This document shows, piece by piece, positions 9,825 to 18,526 of a DNA stretch of 64,000 bases. The notes beneath the pieces were generated by a model. The model saw nothing but the letters and a program-made list of their open reading frames with translations, did no database searches and was not told the origin of the DNA. Source of the DNA: Acinetobacter sp. SAAs474 (GTDB taxonomy: Bacteria > Pseudomonadota > Gammaproteobacteria > Pseudomonadales > Moraxellaceae); NCBI RefSeq assembly GCF_032823475.1, contig NZ_CP127915.1, positions 1,364,001-1,428,000 of the forward strand, in the 5' to 3' direction. The number at the start of each line of letters is the position of its first letter. The stretch's first letter is position 1. The translations under genes were made by a program, and so were the position numbers.

Positions 9825-10517
9825 ATGGACTATTTTATCTATATTCAATTAAATGCCAAGACTTTCCAGCATTTTCAGCAGATACGTCAGCAGTTAAATC
9901 AATATGATGCGCAACCTTTGGCTAAACCATTAGGACGGATATTGACTGATATTGCTTGTGAAGTCATTGAGCAGGTTTTTGGCACAATAACGGAACAAAA
10001 TTTTAAAGGTGTAGGTGAAACCGAGCAAACGATCACGCAGATTAAGGATTATTTACGTCATTATATGCCTTGGTCAATAGCCTTGCTGAGTAACCAGCGT
10101 TTAGTGCCTATGGTCAATTATCTTTATGATCAAATCGTTCAACAATCTTCACAACAGGTATTTTTAACCTATCCCATTGATTATCAATTGGCACGACAAG
10201 CACTGCATAGCGTTAGACAACTAGACTTGGCAAATATCGCCTCCATTCAAATCTGCTTTGATATTTTTATTGATATTATTGATCAAGGGGTCAACTGTTT
10301 AATTTATCAGCCTAAAGCATTGTTAAAATTTAATTTTATAGTAGATAAAACATTAAATGGTGTTATAAAACTGAGCACTCAATTGGCGTATAAACGCATT
10401 GAAAAAATTGCATCTCAATTAAGTTTAGATACGGCTCAAGATTATTTTCATTACTTTATCACTTTTTTAAAAATGATTTCTAAGGATCAACCACTTCAGT
10501 ATCATGGGATTGCATAA
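9825..10517 (+). CDS. Hypothetical protein upstream of an SDR oxidoreductase
   Basis: A 230-residue protein I cannot assign. It has no signal peptide and looks soluble and all-helical. The segment LAKPLGRILTDIACEVIEQVFG (about 35-56) and the C-terminal IVDKTLNGVIKLSTQLAYKRIEKIA are the most distinctive parts. A good ribosome site (GGAGAAAA) precedes the ATG. The following SDR gene begins 4 bp after this stop, or overlaps it by 14 bp if the earlier ATG is used, so the two are probably co-transcribed and may work together. Confidence 0.75.
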   Translation: MDYFIYIQLNAKTFQHFQQIRQQLNQYDAQPLAKPLGRILTDIACEVIEQVFGTITEQNFKGVGETEQTITQIKDYLRHYMPWSIALLSNQRLVPMVNYLYDQIVQQSSQQVFLTYPIDYQLARQALHSVRQLDLANIASIQICFDIFIDIIDQGVNCLIYQPKALLKFNFIVDKTLNGVIKLSTQLAYKRIEKIASQLSLDTAQDYFHYFITFLKMISKDQPLQYHGIA

Positions 10518-10521
10518 CGAT

Positions 10522-11328
10522 ATGAAAAAATTAAATCATTTAAATCAACAGGTAGTATGGATTACAGGTGCATCATCTGGTATTGGTAGGGCACTGGCAA
10601 AAGCATGTGCCTTGCAGGGTGCATCGGTTATTTTAACTGCACGTCGTTTTGACGTACTAGAGCAGGTTCGTTTGACACTCGCTCATCCAGAACAACATCT
10701 GTGTATTGCCATGGATATTACCAATGAAGCTGAAGTCTCTGAAGCCTATCAAAAGGTATTAGCGCATAAGGGACGTATTGATTGGTTGATTAACAATGCG
10801 GGTTTGAGTCAACGTGCTTTAATTACAGAAACCAGTATGCAAACTGAACGTACCATTATGGAGATCGATTATTTTGCACAAGTGTTTTTAACTAAAACCG
10901 TATTACCAACTTTTATGCAACAACAGTCAGGACGGATTATTTTTGTATCGAGTGTCGCAGGATTGTTGGGCACTCAATATAGAGCCAGCTATTCTGCTGC
11001 CAAAGCCGCAATTCATATGTGGGCCAATAGTCTTCGCGCTGAAATTGCCGATCAAGGCATTGAGGTATCTGTTCTTTTTCCTGGTTTTGTCAATACAGAC
11101 GTATCGTTAAATGCACTCAATGGTGCAGGAGAAGCACAATGTCATCAAGATGAAGCAATTGAGCAAGGTTTAGATGCGGATCAATTTGCTCGGATGGCAT
11201 TAAAAGCACTGATGGATGGTCAAGAATATATTGTCATTGGTGGTGCCAAAGAACGTTTAGGCACGTGGATTTCACGTTTATCGCCGAGTACTTTATATAA
11301 AATGATTCGTAAAGCTAAAGTAAAATAA
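10522..11328 (+). CDS. SDR-family NAD(P)-dependent oxidoreductase
   Basis: Classical short-chain dehydrogenase. Residues (from ATG 10522, 268 aa) include TGASSGIGRALA near the N-terminus, NNAG, a Ser in FVSSVAGLLG and the YSAAK catalytic pair. Downstream FPGFVNTDVS is typical of the DHRS7-like / SDR group acting on lipids, steroids or alcohols; the substrate is not predictable. The start is uncertain: ATG 10504 would overlap the upstream gene and add six residues, and neither has a strong ribosome site. It forms a probable two-gene operon with the 9825 gene. Confidence 0.88.
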   Translation: MKKLNHLNQQVVWITGASSGIGRALAKACALQGASVILTARRFDVLEQVRLTLAHPEQHLCIAMDITNEAEVSEAYQKVLAHKGRIDWLINNAGLSQRALITETSMQTERTIMEIDYFAQVFLTKTVLPTFMQQQSGRIIFVSSVAGLLGTQYRASYSAAKAAIHMWANSLRAEIADQGIEVSVLFPGFVNTDVSLNALNGAGEAQCHQDEAIEQGLDADQFARMALKALMDGQEYIVIGGAKERLGTWISRLSPSTLYKMIRKAKVK

Positions 11329-11348
11329 ATACATCAAGGAATTTAAAA

Positions 11349-11380
11349 AATTAAGGAGTTTATGACTAAACTCCTTAATT
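11349..11380. terminator. 14-bp perfect hairpin terminator between SDR gene and adeK
   Basis: AATTAAGGAGTTTA (11349-11362) pairs perfectly with 11367-11380 over a 4-base TGAC loop. An A tract on the left becomes a T tract for the minus strand, so it is the adeIJK terminator and can also stop the convergent SDR transcript. Confidence 0.88.
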
Positions 11381-11409
11381 GATGTGTTTGAATATCAAGT
11401 CAATATCAA

Positions 11410-12858
11410 TTACTGATTTTGACGATGCTGTTGCTCAGAACTTAACGGTTTTTGTACAGTTGTACTACTGTTGGCTTTTACACCGCCGCCTAAAGATTTA
11501 TAAAGCTCGACTTGATTGTTCAAGTTTGCCTGTTCTAATGTTAATAAACCTTGTTCAGCCGCATAAGAACTACGCTGCGCATCTAAGACATTAAGATAAC
11601 CATCAATACCCGCATTAAAACGGGCACTTGAAAGTCGGTAAGATGCTTTAGATGCCTCAACTAAGCGTCGTTGTGCAGAAAGACGGTCAGCAATATTATA
11701 GCGGACCGCTAAAGCATCATTGACTTCGCTAAATGCAGACTGAATAGATTTTTCATAATCAGATAAGGCAATTTTTTGATCAATTTCAGCAATTTTAACA
11801 TTACTGCGACGTGTACCCCAGTCAAAAATCGGAAGATTCAGGCTAGGACCTACAGACCAAATAAAGCTACCTGATTTAAATAAATCACTTAAATCAGTAC
11901 TACCATAACCTGCAGTACCTGTGAGTGTAATGGTTGGAAAGAGCTGTGCTCTTGCTGCACCAATATTAGCACCTGCTGCAGACAGTTTAAATTCTGCACT
12001 ACGTAAATCTGGACGATTCAGCAAGAGATCACTTGGTAGTCCAGTTCCAATAGCATCAATATTGGTGATTTTACTCACTTTATTTTTTGCTAATAGATTG
12101 TCAGGTACTGGTTCACCAGCCAATAGATTAAGTGCGTTTTTAGCTTGAGCTACTTGTGTTTTATAGCTTGCTACATCATTACGTGCGGTTTCAACAGAGA
12201 TTTGTGCTTGACGTACGGAGAGTTCGTTGTCAATCCCAACATCAAAACGTTTTTTATTGAGATTATAGGCATCCAGTTGGCTTTTGAGTGTTTTCTCAGC
12301 CAGTTGTAAATTGGCATTGGCATAGGCATAGGTTAACCAAGCTTGAGTGACTTGGCTAATCAGTGAAATCTGTGTCGCATCACGTGCACTTTGTGTTGCA
12401 AGATAGGTATCTAAAGCACTATCTTTTAAACTACGCACACGTCCCCAGAAGTCTAATTCATATGCCGTTAGACCTAAGCCAATATTATAGCTTGTTGTAG
12501 GTCCAGACGATCCAATGGTGTCTTGACGTAATACACTACCACTGGCACCAATGGTCGGAAGCTCATTATTGCGTGAGATTTGGTATTGTTGCTGAGCACG
12601 TTCGATATTTAACGCTGCTGTACGCAAATCACGGTTATTCTCTAATGCAAGATCGATGACTTGTATTAATCTTGGATCAGCAAAAAAATCTTTATAACCT
12701 TGTTCTGCAATAGATGAACCAGAAGCATTGCTATAACTGCTTGGAATATTTGCCTGTACGACGGGCTCTGGGCCACGCATGCTTTGGCATGCAGCCAAAG
12801 CAAGCGCGAGTGCAGATACCGTCATGCTACGACCTGTGATAGACCATAATTTTTGCAT
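11410..12858 (-). CDS. adeK: Outer-membrane channel AdeK of the AdeIJK RND pump
   Basis: TolC-like trimeric outer-membrane factor (482 aa) that completes the drug-efflux path. The lipoprotein signal ends in ALAAC (Cys24), followed by two outer-membrane efflux protein repeats with long coiled-coil hairpins, for example DLALENNRDLRTAALNIERAQ and LLLNRPDLRSAEFKLSAAGANIGAARAQLFP. The ATG overlaps the adeJ stop by one base (TAATG). Strong resemblance to AdeK of A. baumannii. A related paralogue AdeC exists, but the adjacent adeI and adeJ settle the call. Confidence 0.95.
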   Translation of the reverse strand: MQKLWSITGRSMTVSALALALAACQSMRGPEPVVQANIPSSYSNASGSSIAEQGYKDFFADPRLIQVIDLALENNRDLRTAALNIERAQQQYQISRNNELPTIGASGSVLRQDTIGSSGPTTSYNIGLGLTAYELDFWGRVRSLKDSALDTYLATQSARDATQISLISQVTQAWLTYAYANANLQLAEKTLKSQLDAYNLNKKRFDVGIDNELSVRQAQISVETARNDVASYKTQVAQAKNALNLLAGEPVPDNLLAKNKVSKITNIDAIGTGLPSDLLLNRPDLRSAEFKLSAAGANIGAARAQLFPTITLTGTAGYGSTDLSDLFKSGSFIWSVGPSLNLPIFDWGTRRSNVKIAEIDQKIALSDYEKSIQSAFSEVNDALAVRYNIADRLSAQRRLVEASKASYRLSSARFNAGIDGYLNVLDAQRSSYAAEQGLLTLEQANLNNQVELYKSLGGGVKANSSTTVQKPLSSEQQHRQNQ

Positions 12859-15800
12859 TACGATGATTGCTCCTGACGATTAATATTTTTCGGTTTGTAT
12901 TTGAAGATCGAACGAATCCAAACGAAGAATACAGGAATAAAGAAAATACCGAGTAGAGTCGAAGACAGTACGCCACCTAAGACACCATAACCTACAGAGT
13001 TTTGGCTTCCTGCACCAGCACCGGTACTGAGGGCGAGTGGGAGTACACCAAAACCAAATGCTAAAGTAGTCATAATGATTGGACGTAAACGCATTTTTGC
13101 TGCATGCAATGTTGCTTCAAAAAGCTCTTCGCCTTTCTCTTGCAGTTCTTTCGCAAATTCAACAATAAGAATCGCATTTTTTGCCGATAGACCAATTACC
13201 GTAATAATCGCAACTTGGAAGTAAATGTTATCTGATAAGTTAGGATCACTTTTCAGAATCATAGCCAAGAAGGTTAATATCACAGCACCTAAGACACCTA
13301 GTGGTACCACCAAAATAACGGAGAAAGGTACTGACCAACTCTCGTATAATGCGGCTAAGCATAAGAAGACGATTAATAATGATAGGGTATATACTAAAGG
13401 TGCTTGAGATGATGAATCTTGAGAATCTAAGGAAATACCTGTCCATTGATAATCAAAGCCTTTCAAACCTTGTTCAGGCAGTTTTGCAATAATTTCTTCC
13501 ATGGCAAGCATCGCATCACCAGAGCTTGAGCCTGGCGCTGCAGAACCTTGGATATTGATCGCAGATACACCATTATAACGTTGCAGCAATGGCGAACCAT
13601 AGGTCCATTCACCTGTGGCAAACGTTGAAAATGGTACCATGGTATTTTGATTGTTGCGAACATACCATTTGTTTAAATCTTCCGGCATCATACGCGCATC
13701 AGCTTCACCTTGTAGATAGACTTTTTTCACACGACCGCGGTCAATAAAGTCATTTACATAAGATCCACCCCAAGCAATACTCATGGTGTTATTGATATCT
13801 GCTAAATTAATCCCCATAGCACCGGCAACAGCCTGATCAATATTAATTTGATATTGAGCATTATCATTTTGACCATTTTGACGAACTTGCATCAAACGTG
13901 GATCTTTTGCTGCCATTGCAAGTACAGCATTACGTGCTTCATTGAGTTTTTGATGGCCATTGCCTCCGACATCACGCAGCTCTAAGTTAAAGCCATCGCT
14001 GACTCCTAATTCAGGCATTGCAGGGAGCTGTAGTGGCAAGATATATGTTGCATCTTTAAACAACATATTCATCATCATACTACGTTGAATAATGGCACCA
14101 ATCTGAGTCTCAGGTGTCGTACGTTCTTTCCAGTCTTTTAACTTAACGAAGGCTAGACCCACGTTTTGCCCAATGCCTGAGAAAGAGAAACCTGCAACAC
14201 TAAATACAGATTCTACAGCCGCTTTTTCTTTTTCACGATAATAACTGCTCATTTGTTCAACGACTTTTTCAGTACGTTGTAATGAAGCATTATCGGGTAA
14301 TTGAACAAGGGTAATAATCACCCCTTGGTCTTCGTTTGGTAAATATGCCGAAGGCATTTTATATAATACTAAAACGATAACCCCAATTACAGCAACATAT
14401 AAGACACCAGAAAAGATTTTATGGTGTGTCATACGGTTGACACCATTTTGATAACGGTGACTAATATTTTCGAAGGTTCGATTAAACCATCTAAAGAAGC
14501 GTGCGGGTAGACTATTACTTGGTTTTTCATCGGGATTATGTGCTTTTAACATGGTTGCACATAACGCAGGTGTAAAGGTTAATGCGATTAATAACGACAA
14601 TACCATTGCAACAACAAGTGTTACGGAAAATTGACGATAAATAACCCCTGTTGTTCCATCAAAAAATGCCATCGGAATGAAAACGGCAGAAAGCACACTG
14701 GTGATCCCGACAAGAGCACCAGAAATCTGCTTCATAGAGATTTCCGTCGCATGTACAGGGTCTAAGTGATCTTCTTGGATAACACGTTCTACGTTTTCCA
14801 CCACAACAATCGCATCATCGACCAGCAAGCCAATAGCAAGTACCATTGCAAACATGGTCAAGGTGTTGATCGAGAAACCAAAGACATTAATAACAGCAAA
14901 TGTTCCAAGGACAACAACGGGTACAGCAAGTGTTGGAATTAACGTTGCGCGCCAGTTTTGTAAGAACAGGAACATGACCAAGAATACCAGTACAATCGCT
15001 TCAATTAGGGTATGTACGACATTCTCGATTGAGATTTTAATAAAAGGTGTTGTATCAAATGCAATTTGATCTTGTAAGCCTTCAGGGTAGTTTTTACGTA
15101 ACTGAGCGAGTTGTTGTTCAACGGCTTGTGCTGTATCTAAAGCATTGGCACCCGTTGAAAGTTTAATCGCTACACCACCTGCTGGTTTACCATTAAATTT
15201 GGAATCAAACTGATAATTCTCTGAACCTAATTCAACACGTGCAACATCGCCTAAGCGAACTTGAGCACCGTTGGTGGTGGTTTTAAGATAAATTTGACGA
15301 AACTGTTCTGGTGTTTGCAGTAAACTTTGACTGTTTACGGTCGCATTCAGTACTTGTCCTTTTACAGCCGGAACACCGCCCACTTGACCTGCCGCAACCT
15401 GCGCATTTTGTGCAGTCACTGCATTAGAAACATCGGTCGGTGTAATTTGATAGCTAGCAAGTTTTGCAGGATCTAACCAAATACGAATGGCATAATAACT
15501 ACCAAAAACCTGTACCTCACCCACACCAGTGACACGACTTAGTGGCTCAGAAATATAAGAGTTGACATAGTCTTTGATGTCTTCTGCAGATAATTGGCCA
15601 TTATCTGAATAAAAGGCAATTACTTGTAAAAAGCTTGAACCAGACTTGGTGACAGTCACCCCTTGACGTTGAACGGCCTGAGGAAGTAGTGCAGTTGCAG
15701 ATTGCAATTTATTCTGTACTTGTACCTGTGCAATATCTGGATCGGTCCCTTGTTTGAAGGTTACTGCAATAGATGCTTGACCATTACCATAACTACTCGA

Positions 15801-16037
15801 AGAAATATAGCGTAAGCCATCGAGACCATTCATTTGCTTCTCGATAATTTGCGTTACAGTATCTTCAACAGTTTTTGCTGATGCACCAGGATAAGTTGTT
15901 GAAATTGTAACTGTTGGCGGAGCAACAGTTGGGTATTGTGCAATTGGCATATTAAGCAGGGAAGTAATCCCGGCCAGCATAATAACCAATGCAATCACCC
16001 AAGCAAAAATAGGGCGATGAATAAAAAATTGAGCCAT
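12858..16037 (-). CDS. adeJ: RND multidrug efflux transporter AdeJ
   Basis: Inner-membrane proton-driven exporter of the HAE1 class (1059 aa), the pump of the intrinsic AdeIJK system, which in A. baumannii exports beta-lactams, chloramphenicol, tetracyclines, fluoroquinolones and other drugs. The N-terminus MAQFFIHRPIFAWVIALVIM is typical. The proton-relay aspartates are Asp407-Asp408 in GLLVDDAIVVVEN, the same numbering as AcrB. Twelve transmembrane helices and two large periplasmic loops fit the length. It lies 15 bp after adeI and overlaps adeK by 1 bp. Confidence 0.97.
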   Translation of the reverse strand: MAQFFIHRPIFAWVIALVIMLAGITSLLNMPIAQYPTVAPPTVTISTTYPGASAKTVEDTVTQIIEKQMNGLDGLRYISSSSYGNGQASIAVTFKQGTDPDIAQVQVQNKLQSATALLPQAVQRQGVTVTKSGSSFLQVIAFYSDNGQLSAEDIKDYVNSYISEPLSRVTGVGEVQVFGSYYAIRIWLDPAKLASYQITPTDVSNAVTAQNAQVAAGQVGGVPAVKGQVLNATVNSQSLLQTPEQFRQIYLKTTTNGAQVRLGDVARVELGSENYQFDSKFNGKPAGGVAIKLSTGANALDTAQAVEQQLAQLRKNYPEGLQDQIAFDTTPFIKISIENVVHTLIEAIVLVFLVMFLFLQNWRATLIPTLAVPVVVLGTFAVINVFGFSINTLTMFAMVLAIGLLVDDAIVVVENVERVIQEDHLDPVHATEISMKQISGALVGITSVLSAVFIPMAFFDGTTGVIYRQFSVTLVVAMVLSLLIALTFTPALCATMLKAHNPDEKPSNSLPARFFRWFNRTFENISHRYQNGVNRMTHHKIFSGVLYVAVIGVIVLVLYKMPSAYLPNEDQGVIITLVQLPDNASLQRTEKVVEQMSSYYREKEKAAVESVFSVAGFSFSGIGQNVGLAFVKLKDWKERTTPETQIGAIIQRSMMMNMLFKDATYILPLQLPAMPELGVSDGFNLELRDVGGNGHQKLNEARNAVLAMAAKDPRLMQVRQNGQNDNAQYQINIDQAVAGAMGINLADINNTMSIAWGGSYVNDFIDRGRVKKVYLQGEADARMMPEDLNKWYVRNNQNTMVPFSTFATGEWTYGSPLLQRYNGVSAINIQGSAAPGSSSGDAMLAMEEIIAKLPEQGLKGFDYQWTGISLDSQDSSSQAPLVYTLSLLIVFLCLAALYESWSVPFSVILVVPLGVLGAVILTFLAMILKSDPNLSDNIYFQVAIITVIGLSAKNAILIVEFAKELQEKGEELFEATLHAAKMRLRPIIMTTLAFGFGVLPLALSTGAGAGSQNSVGYGVLGGVLSSTLLGIFFIPVFFVWIRSIFKYKPKNINRQEQSS

Positions 16038-16052
16038 GCAGTCTACTCCTTA

Positions 16053-17282
16053 TTATGTAGTAGCTTTTTGTTCAGGTTTAGCACTGGCTTGATTTGCAGG
16101 CTGTGAACCTTGAGGAGCAGCTGCTTGAGGTTGATAAGGTTTAGCAACAACTTGTTGATCAGGTTTGACTTTGGCAATACCATCAACAATGACTTTATCT
16201 CCAGTTTTTAAACCGTCGGTGACAATCCAGTTGGTTCCTTGCGTACCCGCTGTTGTTACTGGTCTAGATTCCACTTGACCTTTCGCATTGACCAGCATTG
16301 CCATTGCTTGACCTGTTGGTGTACGCGTAATCGATACTTGTGGAATTAAGAAAGCATTTGGAATGACACCTTGTACAATTTGTGCGTTGACAAACATACC
16401 AGGAAGTAAAACATGGTTAGGGTTTGGGAATACCGCACGTAATAACACGGTACCGGTATCCGGGTTTACACTTGCATTTGAAAATGCCAACATACCTTCA
16501 AGTGGATAATAACTACCATCTTCCAGTTTTAGTTTCACTTTGGTGTTATTACTACTATCAATACTTCCTTTGCTGAGTGCTTGACGTAAACGTAACATTT
16601 CTGCGCTGGATTGGTTGATATCAACATAAACTGGATCTAAACGTTGAATAGTCACTAAAGGATCAGCTTGATTTGCCGTGACCAATGCACCCACGGTGAC
16701 TGTTGAACGATTGCTCTGACCTGAAATAGGTGCACGAATGGTTGAATAGCCTAAATTGATTTCAGCATTTCTCACTTGTGCTTGAGATGAAATCACATCT
16801 GCTTCAGCAAGCTTAACTTGCGTTACCGCATTGTCATATTCCTGTTTAGAAATAGCATTTGCCTTGACCAGCTCTTGATAACGTCGTTCAGTCACACGTA
16901 ACATCGCTAGATTTGCTTTTTGGCGATTCAGTGCAGCTTTAGCATTTTCTAGGTCAGCACGATTCGTCCGAGAGTCTAGTTCATAAAGAGGCTGGCCTTC
17001 ACGAACATAACTGCCTTCAACAAATAAACGTTTTAGAATAACGCCACTGGTTTGTGGACGAACTTCGGACACTTCATAAGCATTAGTACGTCCAGATAAC
17101 TCTACCGATTGTTCAACACTTTGTGGCTGAGCGACAATGACACCAACTTCAGTTGGTGGCATTTTCTGGGCAGCAGCCGCTTGCTGAGCATCTTTAGGAT
17201 CTTTGCTACAACCAACAAGTGCAATACTCGTTGCTAATGCGCAAGCAGTCAGGGCGGGCGCCCAAAGCTTTGCAGACATCAT
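16053..17282 (-). CDS. adeI: Membrane-fusion protein AdeI
   Basis: Periplasmic adaptor (409 aa) linking AdeJ to AdeK. It is a lipoprotein: signal peptide with lipobox ALVGC (Cys25). The order is beta-barrel start, lipoyl half (EGQPLYELDSRTNRADLENAK), a coiled-coil hairpin around 110-160, the second lipoyl half (IRAPISGQSNRSTVTVGALV), then the membrane-proximal domain. The tail is rich in Gln/Ala/Pro. First gene of the operon. GAGGTG is the ribosome site, and a small inverted repeat lies just upstream at 17296-17311. In A. baumannii the operon is repressed by the distant TetR regulator AdeN. Confidence 0.95.
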   Translation of the reverse strand: MMSAKLWAPALTACALATSIALVGCSKDPKDAQQAAAAQKMPPTEVGVIVAQPQSVEQSVELSGRTNAYEVSEVRPQTSGVILKRLFVEGSYVREGQPLYELDSRTNRADLENAKAALNRQKANLAMLRVTERRYQELVKANAISKQEYDNAVTQVKLAEADVISSQAQVRNAEINLGYSTIRAPISGQSNRSTVTVGALVTANQADPLVTIQRLDPVYVDINQSSAEMLRLRQALSKGSIDSSNNTKVKLKLEDGSYYPLEGMLAFSNASVNPDTGTVLLRAVFPNPNHVLLPGMFVNAQIVQGVIPNAFLIPQVSITRTPTGQAMAMLVNAKGQVESRPVTTAGTQGTNWIVTDGLKTGDKVIVDGIAKVKPDQQVVAKPYQPQAAAPQGSQPANQASAKPEQKATT

Positions 17283-17295
17283 TGTTTCACCTCGA

Positions 17296-17311
17296 TTAGA
17301 TTTTTATCTAA
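17296..17311. promoter_or_regulatory. Inverted repeat next to the adeI ribosome site
   Basis: TTAGAT (17296-17301) and ATCTAA (17306-17311) form a perfect 6-bp repeat with a 4-base spacer, 14-29 bp upstream of the adeI start. In the transcript it could fold beside the Shine-Dalgarno sequence, or it could be a protein site. Function is inferred only. Confidence 0.35.
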
Positions 17312-17587
17312 AACTATTAATTTCTTTGTATAATCATTACTGATTAACAAAGAGTAAAGTATTGAAATATATTAAATTTGTACAATAGACCACCATATTT
17401 CCGTGAGCTAAGGCACGCTCTTCATATCACGTTTAAAATTTCATTAACATACATTAAATAGCGCATCAAATATCATGCGATGTTCTAATCAAGATATGCT
17501 AATGTAAATGATAGCGTTGATGTTAAAGTTCAATTTACATTGAGAATATATGCATCAGGTGTCATTTCAGCGTAATGCTTGATTATC

Positions 17588-17603
17588 ATTTATCGCGATA
17601 AAT
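17588..17603. repeat. Perfect 16-bp palindrome, copy 1 of TTATCGCGATAA
   Basis: ATTTATCGCGATAAAT is a perfect palindrome about 305 bp upstream of adeI. Its 12-bp core recurs at 18435-18446 in the same gap. The symmetry suggests a dimeric regulator site. Confidence 0.55.
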
Positions 17604-18153
17604 ACACCACCTATTTTCCGGGAAATTCCGTGTAAATAAAATTCGTAATTCTGCATTTTTATACCATTAGTCAGTACACAAACACCATATTGATGTTGTA
17701 AAAAACACACGATATACCTACTCATTTAATGCTAATTTTTGCATGACGATGCCTTATATACTGCAATTGAGCAGTGTGATTTAGGGCTGATCATCTTGTT
17801 TATGATTAAAAATCAATATTTTATTAAAAAATAGCGCCGTAAATGAGTTTGCCTTAAATTATGCTCGATACATCAAAACACCGCATCTGCTTAAACACGA
17901 TTGATGGCTGGAGTGATCGTCAATCCAATTGATTTTTAGCAATGATACGACTAAGTTTTCAATCTAAAATTGATTGAGAACTCGATGGAATAATATGCTA
18001 ATGCCTGATCTGTAGCATGACTGGCGCAAGATTTAAACTAAAAGTTTAGCCTACGCTTTGATGACAAATAAAGCGGTGTATTTCATCAACTGAATTTGAT
18101 GTTTTTCACATCTTATATGGTTTAGTTTCTCCTGCTGCTGAATTAACAAACAC

Positions 18154-18177
18154 AAAGTGTACCCATCAGTACACTTT
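18154..18177. promoter_or_regulatory. 9-bp perfect inverted repeat AAAGTGTAC-N6-GTACACTTT
   Basis: The two arms at 18154-18162 and 18169-18177 match exactly. This could be an operator for a dimeric regulator or an RNA hairpin; the minus-strand tail is not T-rich enough for a confident terminator. Confidence 0.45.
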
Positions 18178-18434
18178 ATTTCAAGCAATCTGTGAGGATT
18201 CATTATTAAAAATAGCAATCATTTCTATTTGGTCATATCTTGACATGGTTGGCGATTTATATGGATAAATTATGTTGAGGGGAAGAGTCACTGTTATTGT
18301 GGGAAAAGAAGTCGATATTTAAGATAAAGTCGGTACTTAAACTAAGGCAGTATCGATTGCTGATATCCATCAGCGTGTAAGTGAGTTTGGATTGGATAGA
18401 GCAGTCCACTCACGCTACTACTCTTGTTCTAAAG

Positions 18435-18446
18435 TTATCGCGATAA
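18435..18446. repeat. Palindrome TTATCGCGATAA, copy 2
   Basis: Identical 12-bp core to the palindrome at 17590-17601, here about 80 bp downstream of the stop of the minus-strand Gcr-like gene. Confidence 0.5.
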
Positions 18447-18526
18447 TGTTTTGATTTTTGTCATAAGCTCGGTGATATCATGTGTTAGGTACATTATGAT
18501 ACGGTAACGCCATGATTTTAATATGA

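Larger units (their letters stand above)
17283..18526. other. 1.24-kb non-coding region upstream of adeIJK
   Basis: No convincing gene in either direction; longest frames are very short and AT-driven. It should hold the adeIJK promoter near 17.3-17.45 kb and the 3' end of the 18527 transcript. It contains two copies of the palindrome TTATCGCGATAA (17590-17601, 18435-18446) and a 9-bp inverted repeat (18154-18177). Its length is unusual for this compact genome, so an unannotated small RNA or decayed gene is possible. Confidence 0.6.
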
